The translations under genes and the position numbers were made by a program. A DNA stretch of 21,420 nt from Tritrichomonas foetus (taxonomy: Eukaryota; Parabasalia; Tritrichomonadida; Tritrichomonadidae): the NCBI GenBank assembly GCA_001839685.1, contig MLAK01001182.1:127413-148832 (forward strand). Direction: 5' to 3'. Below, in pieces: positions 17,148-21,420 of the stretch (position 1 is the first letter of the stretch; every line of letters starts with the position of its first letter). A model generated the notes under the pieces. That model had not been told where the DNA came from. It worked only from the letters and a program-made list of their open reading frames with translations, and ran no database searches.

Positions 17148-17352
17148 ATATAGTAAATGTATTCAATAATCACATTAATTACATTTTATTTATTTTCCTT
17201 TTCTAATGTTTAGGGTTTTTTGGTGGTGGTGTTTTTGATCGGCTCAATGTAAAGTTCGGAAAAAGTTATAAGTTGATAATTATCATCTTTATTTGAAAAA
17301 GTTTCTTACCGATAAATAATCTGTTTACAATTATTTGTGAGAATTTTGATCG

Positions 17353-17358
17353 TCATTT
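17353..17358 (+). promoter_or_regulatory. Predicted Inr of the ARF-GEF gene
   Basis: TCATTT fits TCAYTW, with A+1 at 17355, 16 nt from the ATG at 17371. Confidence 0.5.
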
Positions 17359-17370
17359 ATTGAAAAAAAG

Positions 17371-20300
17371 ATGAGTTTGATTGGGGCTCTTTCAACTCGT
17401 CTGATCGAACTTCGAAATGCCTGCGGCTCCTGGCGAAAAAGAAACATCAAGAATTTAATTTCAATTGCAGAAAAAAATATTGAAGACCAAAAATCCAATC
17501 CTTCAAGCATAGATTTTCTTGTTTTGATGCAGCCATTTATTGATGCTTATGAAAATGAAGGCGAATATTTCCAAATTATTTCATTAAACACTTTTCTCGA
17601 GTTTTACTCAAAATCAGATATAAATTTGTATCCGCCAATTTCTGTGACAGCAAGAATTTTAAAATCTATTTTTGAAACCGATAAAAACTCCACAGATGAA
17701 ATCAAAATCAATTGTTGTAAATTAATATTAACAATTATTTCTGCACCTTCTAGTTCATATTTTTTACATGGAACACTTATATATAAAATAATAGTATTTT
17801 TACTCATGCTTTATCGAGTATGTTTAACCGACATTTCTCGAGATACCGTTAGAAACACAATTTTCCAAATTATTGAACATTTCATTTCTGTTTATCGAAA
17901 ACCCGTTGAGTATCCAAAATTCAAAACTATAGAAAAAATGGCAGAATTTCATGCCAGTATTCTTGCAAATAATTCATGTTTTATTAATGACTATGCTCCA
18001 AATTCTTACGAAGCAACAATTTTTGATGTTGACTTGATTTTGATTATTCGTGCATTGACAAAAAAAATATCTGCACTTGAATATAGTTTATTAATGGTTC
18101 CTACAATCATTCTCTGTTGTGAAGCACTTTATAAAATTCTTGATAGTGACTCTCCATTTACCAAAACAATAGATTTTGCAGTTGTTGTTCGAACAGATGT
18201 TCACGTAAGCCTGTTAAGCTTAACTTTAGATACTCATCCACAACTCGTTGAACATGCAGCTAAATTAATATATATATGCTGGAGCAGATACGCACCAATT
18301 TACTTGCAAGGCCTAAATGACTTACTCAGTCATGGATTAATTCCAGCATTATCTTCATCAATTCCAGAGATTATTCGACGAGCTTTTGAAGTATTTTCAA
18401 AATTAATTGAAACTCCACAATTTTTGGTCGATGCTTTTGTGAACTATGACTGTGATCATTCTGGATCATTTAGAAATATTTTTGAACAGACAGTCAACTT
18501 AATTGTGAATAATGCGTACCCAAATCAAATTACTCAAGATCATCAAATATCTGCACTGAAAACAATAACTCGAATTTTATCATGTCTTTGGAAATATTTC
18601 AACCAATTTGAAAATAAAGAAACAGAAGACGATGAAGAACAAAATTTATTAGATGCTAAAAAAGCAAAAGATATCATGGACCATGCTTTTCAATTATTTA
18701 AACGATCTCCCAAAAAAGGATTACAATTTTTTGTAAATCAATCAATAGTTGATAATACACCAGAAGCAATTGCTGACTTTCTTTTCAATACCCCAATACT
18801 TGATCCTGCAGGTGTTGGTGAAATTCTTGGAAGTGAGTCAAATATTAATATTCTCAAATGTTACGTTGAACATTTTGACTTCCAAAAAATGTCTTTTGAG
18901 CAAGCCTTTAGACAATTTCTTTCTAAATTCCAAATTCCAGGTGAAGCCCAAATGATTGATCGAGTAATGGAACAGTTTGGTGTCAAATTTTATTATGATA
19001 ATACAAAATTGTTTTCTTGTGCTGATACTGTTTATGTTCTTGCATTTTCCACCTTAATGCTTCACACAGACGCTCATCATCCTAATGTAAAAACGAGAAT
19101 GACACTTGAAGAGTTTATTTCCAATAATAAAGGTATTGATGGTGGTAAAGATTTACCTTTTTCTTTCCTTGAATCACTTTACAATAATATTACAAGTGAA
19201 AGAATATTTATTTCACAGACAACTATGCCATCATCATCTTTGTTAACAAGACAACAACTAAAAGAACTCTATCAACAACAATGCAAAGAAACCCTTGCAT
19301 TTGCATTGAATAAGACAACACCAAAAGGCTCTGAATCTAATCGAAAGTTTCATCGTGCAGAATCTCCAAACTTAGTAGGTCCAATGTTTCATATTGTTTG
19401 GGGAAAGATTCTTGGAGCTTTAACTATGTCCTTTGAAGCAGCAAGTGACTCGGCACCTGGTGTTTATGATGAATGCATTAAAGGATTCGAACTTTGTATG
19501 CATATTGCTTCACATTGTTATGTAGAAGATGCTTTGGACACTTTAGTTGATTCATTTGCGAAATTCACGCGTTTAAGAATTCATACTTCTGAGGTTCTCA
19601 AGGTGAAAAACTTCAAATGTTCATCTGCATTGATTCATTGTGCAATTCAAGATCATAACTATTTAAAAGGAGTCTGGTCTATTGTTCTTGGAGAAATATC
19701 AGCAATGGATAAAATGAGAGAAGATGTTTCAATTGCAAAAGTATTAATTATTGCTGAACAACTATTTTCTGAAACACTTTCACTTGATCGTGAATCAATT
19801 CTTGATTTTGCACAATCTATGTGTGAACTTGCAAGATCAGAACTTCAAGAAAATCCACCACGTGCTTACACATTGATTAAATTCTCTGATGTTGCATATT
19901 ATAACATGGATCGCCCAATGTTTATATGGAAAGACATTTGGACATTAATTGGTAACTTTTTGGCATTCTTTGGACGTTCTAATGATGAAACGATAGCTGC
20001 TACAGTTGTTGATATTATTCGACAACTTTCTCGAAAATTTTTAATGAAGAAAGAAATCAATGAATTTCACTTCCAACAACACTTTTTACAGCCATTCATT
20101 GATATTTTCGATGGACAAAGAAGTTTATCAGTTAGAAAACAAATTTTGTTCTGTGCAAACCAAATTGTTGAAGAATTAGCTAGTGTTCTTCACAGTGGCT
20201 GGGATATAATTTTCCAACTTTTAACAATGGCTTCATTAGAGTCTGAATTAAGAGATAAAGCCTTTAGTATGATTGAATCAATCATTACAACTTATATTTC

Positions 20301-21336
20301 GTCAGCATTAAGTGAAAAAGTTCATTTAATGTTTGTTCTTTTATCCTTTGTGACAAATACGCGCGATGATGTAACTTTGTCAATGGCGGCTGTTGGAAAG
20401 TATTATTTAATATCCAACATTATTGAATCAAATGATCATGATGGCTGGGAATGCTTATTCCAAACATTGACTAAATGCACATTTAATCAAAATGAACAAA
20501 TCAGACTTTGTGCGGAAGAAGCTTTATTATCCATTGTCAGTGATCATGGATGCATGAAAAATGAATTTGATGATTATTTATGGAGCTTTTTCTTTAATAA
20601 AATAATAAAAGCACTCTTTAAGATAAAACCAGGTGCCTCCTATAGCAAAAATAGGCTTACTCTATTCAAATTAATGTTTGATTATCTGTTCTTTAAATAT
20701 GTTGATTTCTTTGGTCGGTTTGCAGTTGATATTTTAAATGTTTTGCTTTTATGCTGCAGATTTCCAAATAGAGAATTGTCTTTCCTGTCCTTAAAATATT
20801 TATGTAATTATTTGGGTGATGATGCAACATTGATGGCTTCTCTTCCTGATATCAAATTATTTATTAAGCCATTAATAGAAGCTGTTCCAGAATTGATTAA
20901 ATTTGATACTGGTTCGATTTTGATTGTTGATGTCATCGAACGAACTTTGGCACTTTGTAATGATGATCCAGAAAAAGTGAAGTTTTTGGTTGAAATATTA
21001 TATAGAATGATTGAAGAATGCAATAATGAAGTTGCTTGTTCAGCAATGAAATTATTATACAAAACCTTGCTGGTAAGCAACGAAAATGATGCAATAATTG
21101 AATTTATAAAGAAGCCTTTTGTGAAATATTTAGAAATCGAAAATAGTCAAGCAGATAAAGGAGATTGGGATAATTTAATTATTTATTTCATAAAGGAAAT
21201 ATCAAAAATGGATGATTTAGCTTTCAAGAAAGCAATTGAACAGCTTTCAGATATTATTCAGAAATTGATTGAAGTTGAATCTTCTGATGTTAGAAAAGAA
21301 ATTGGAATCATTCTTCGAAAGAAACTTGTTGATTAA
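17371..21336 (+). CDS. BIG/Sec7-type ARF guanine-nucleotide exchange factor
   Basis: The product has 1321 residues. The N-terminal helical region (1-410) corresponds to the DCB and HUS domains and contains the HUS box NYDCD (358-362). The Sec7 catalytic domain spans about 440-616: KRSPKKGLQFFVNQSIVDNT, then QIPGEAQMIDRVMEQFGVKF with the catalytic glutamic finger E525, and ADTVYVLAFSTLMLHTDAHH. The C-terminal half is helical and contains an HDS1-like block (GPMFHIVWGKILGALTMSFE). This layout is that of large Golgi ARF-GEFs; the Sec7 sequence and HDS1 favour BIG/Sec7p over GBF1. It should activate ARF1-type GTPases at the trans-Golgi. It is shorter than animal BIG1/2 (about 1,800 residues). At the four positions that govern brefeldin A sensitivity the protein has F559, S560, D567 and M577. 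The start follows an Inr by 16 nt, and the stop overlaps TAAA. Confidence 0.93.
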   Translation: MSLIGALSTRLIELRNACGSWRKRNIKNLISIAEKNIEDQKSNPSSIDFLVLMQPFIDAYENEGEYFQIISLNTFLEFYSKSDINLYPPISVTARILKSIFETDKNSTDEIKINCCKLILTIISAPSSSYFLHGTLIYKIIVFLLMLYRVCLTDISRDTVRNTIFQIIEHFISVYRKPVEYPKFKTIEKMAEFHASILANNSCFINDYAPNSYEATIFDVDLILIIRALTKKISALEYSLLMVPTIILCCEALYKILDSDSPFTKTIDFAVVVRTDVHVSLLSLTLDTHPQLVEHAAKLIYICWSRYAPIYLQGLNDLLSHGLIPALSSSIPEIIRRAFEVFSKLIETPQFLVDAFVNYDCDHSGSFRNIFEQTVNLIVNNAYPNQITQDHQISALKTITRILSCLWKYFNQFENKETEDDEEQNLLDAKKAKDIMDHAFQLFKRSPKKGLQFFVNQSIVDNTPEAIADFLFNTPILDPAGVGEILGSESNINILKCYVEHFDFQKMSFEQAFRQFLSKFQIPGEAQMIDRVMEQFGVKFYYDNTKLFSCADTVYVLAFSTLMLHTDAHHPNVKTRMTLEEFISNNKGIDGGKDLPFSFLESLYNNITSERIFISQTTMPSSSLLTRQQLKELYQQQCKETLAFALNKTTPKGSESNRKFHRAESPNLVGPMFHIVWGKILGALTMSFEAASDSAPGVYDECIKGFELCMHIASHCYVEDALDTLVDSFAKFTRLRIHTSEVLKVKNFKCSSALIHCAIQDHNYLKGVWSIVLGEISAMDKMREDVSIAKVLIIAEQLFSETLSLDRESILDFAQSMCELARSELQENPPRAYTLIKFSDVAYYNMDRPMFIWKDIWTLIGNFLAFFGRSNDETIAATVVDIIRQLSRKFLMKKEINEFHFQQHFLQPFIDIFDGQRSLSVRKQILFCANQIVEELASVLHSGWDIIFQLLTMASLESELRDKAFSMIESIITTYISSALSEKVHLMFVLLSFVTNTRDDVTLSMAAVGKYYLISNIIESNDHDGWECLFQTLTKCTFNQNEQIRLCAEEALLSIVSDHGCMKNEFDDYLWSFFFNKIIKALFKIKPGASYSKNRLTLFKLMFDYLFFKYVDFFGRFAVDILNVLLLCCRFPNRELSFLSLKYLCNYLGDDATLMASLPDIKLFIKPLIEAVPELIKFDTGSILIVDVIERTLALCNDDPEKVKFLVEILYRMIEECNNEVACSAMKLLYKTLLVSNENDAIIEFIKKPFVKYLEIENSQADKGDWDNLIIYFIKEISKMDDLAFKKAIEQLSDIIQKLIEVESSDVRKEIGIILRKKLVD

Positions 21337-21382
21337 ATAAACATGTCATGAATTCATTGCATTATTATTGTTTCATTATTTT

Positions 21383-21420
21383 ATTTCCATTGATTCTATA
21401 TTTCCATTGATTCTATATTT
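21383..21420 (+). repeat. 17-bp tandem repeat at the window edge
   Basis: ATTTCCATTGATTCTAT occurs at 21383-21399 and again, identical, at 21400-21416. ATTT then begins a possible third copy at the last base of the window, so the array may continue beyond it. It lies 46 bp past the ARF-GEF stop codon. Confidence 0.85.

Overview
This is an AT-rich, gene-dense, apparently intron-poor eukaryotic window. It most likely comes from a parabasalid (trichomonad) protist, and a Tritrichomonas-like genome is my best guess. Grounds: very AT-rich spacers; single-exon genes with short intergenic gaps; T. vaginalis-type Inr boxes (TCAYTW) 10-20 nt upstream of several start codons; stop codons running into TAAA; an ankyrin protein with the N-terminal architecture common in trichomonads; the end of a Pmp/beta-helix-like surface protein with one C-terminal membrane anchor; and divergent histone H3 and H4 of protist type. 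The species cannot be fixed from the sequence alone.

Layout: 1-419 is the broken 3' end of a surface-protein gene with ambiguous bases. 420-1283 is a spacer with a long imperfect hairpin. 1284-3152 (+) is a LysM-GRAM-like-TLDc (OXR1/NCOA7-type) protein. 3482-5369 (-) is an ankyrin-repeat protein whose frame is broken twice, each time by an AT-rich insertion of exactly 20 nt. 5701-6963 (+) is a MORN-repeat protein. 7512-10457 (+) is a large unidentified helical protein with a 15-nt/pentapeptide tandem repeat near its N-terminus. 10824-14129 (-) is an exportin-7-like karyopherin. 14320-14934 (+) is a Rab6-type GTPase. 14935-16089 has no intact gene but holds what looks like a decayed minus-strand gene. 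16090-16395 (-) and 16731-17147 (+) are divergent histones H4 and H3 with a shared 335-bp promoter. 17371-21336 (+) is a BIG/Sec7-type ARF-GEF. The window ends in a 17-bp tandem repeat.

There is no operon-like logic. Most genes are housekeeping: vesicle traffic (Rab6, ARF-GEF), nuclear transport (exportin-7), chromatin (H3/H4) and V-ATPase/oxidative-stress biology (TLDc). Histone and Rab genes use many C-ending codons, while the others use mainly A/T-ending codons, as expected if expression levels differ. The strongest unexplained signal is the pair of frame-breaking 20-nt inserts in the ankyrin gene. Both sit at the same structural position of an ankyrin repeat, and removing both gives one clean 615-residue reading frame.
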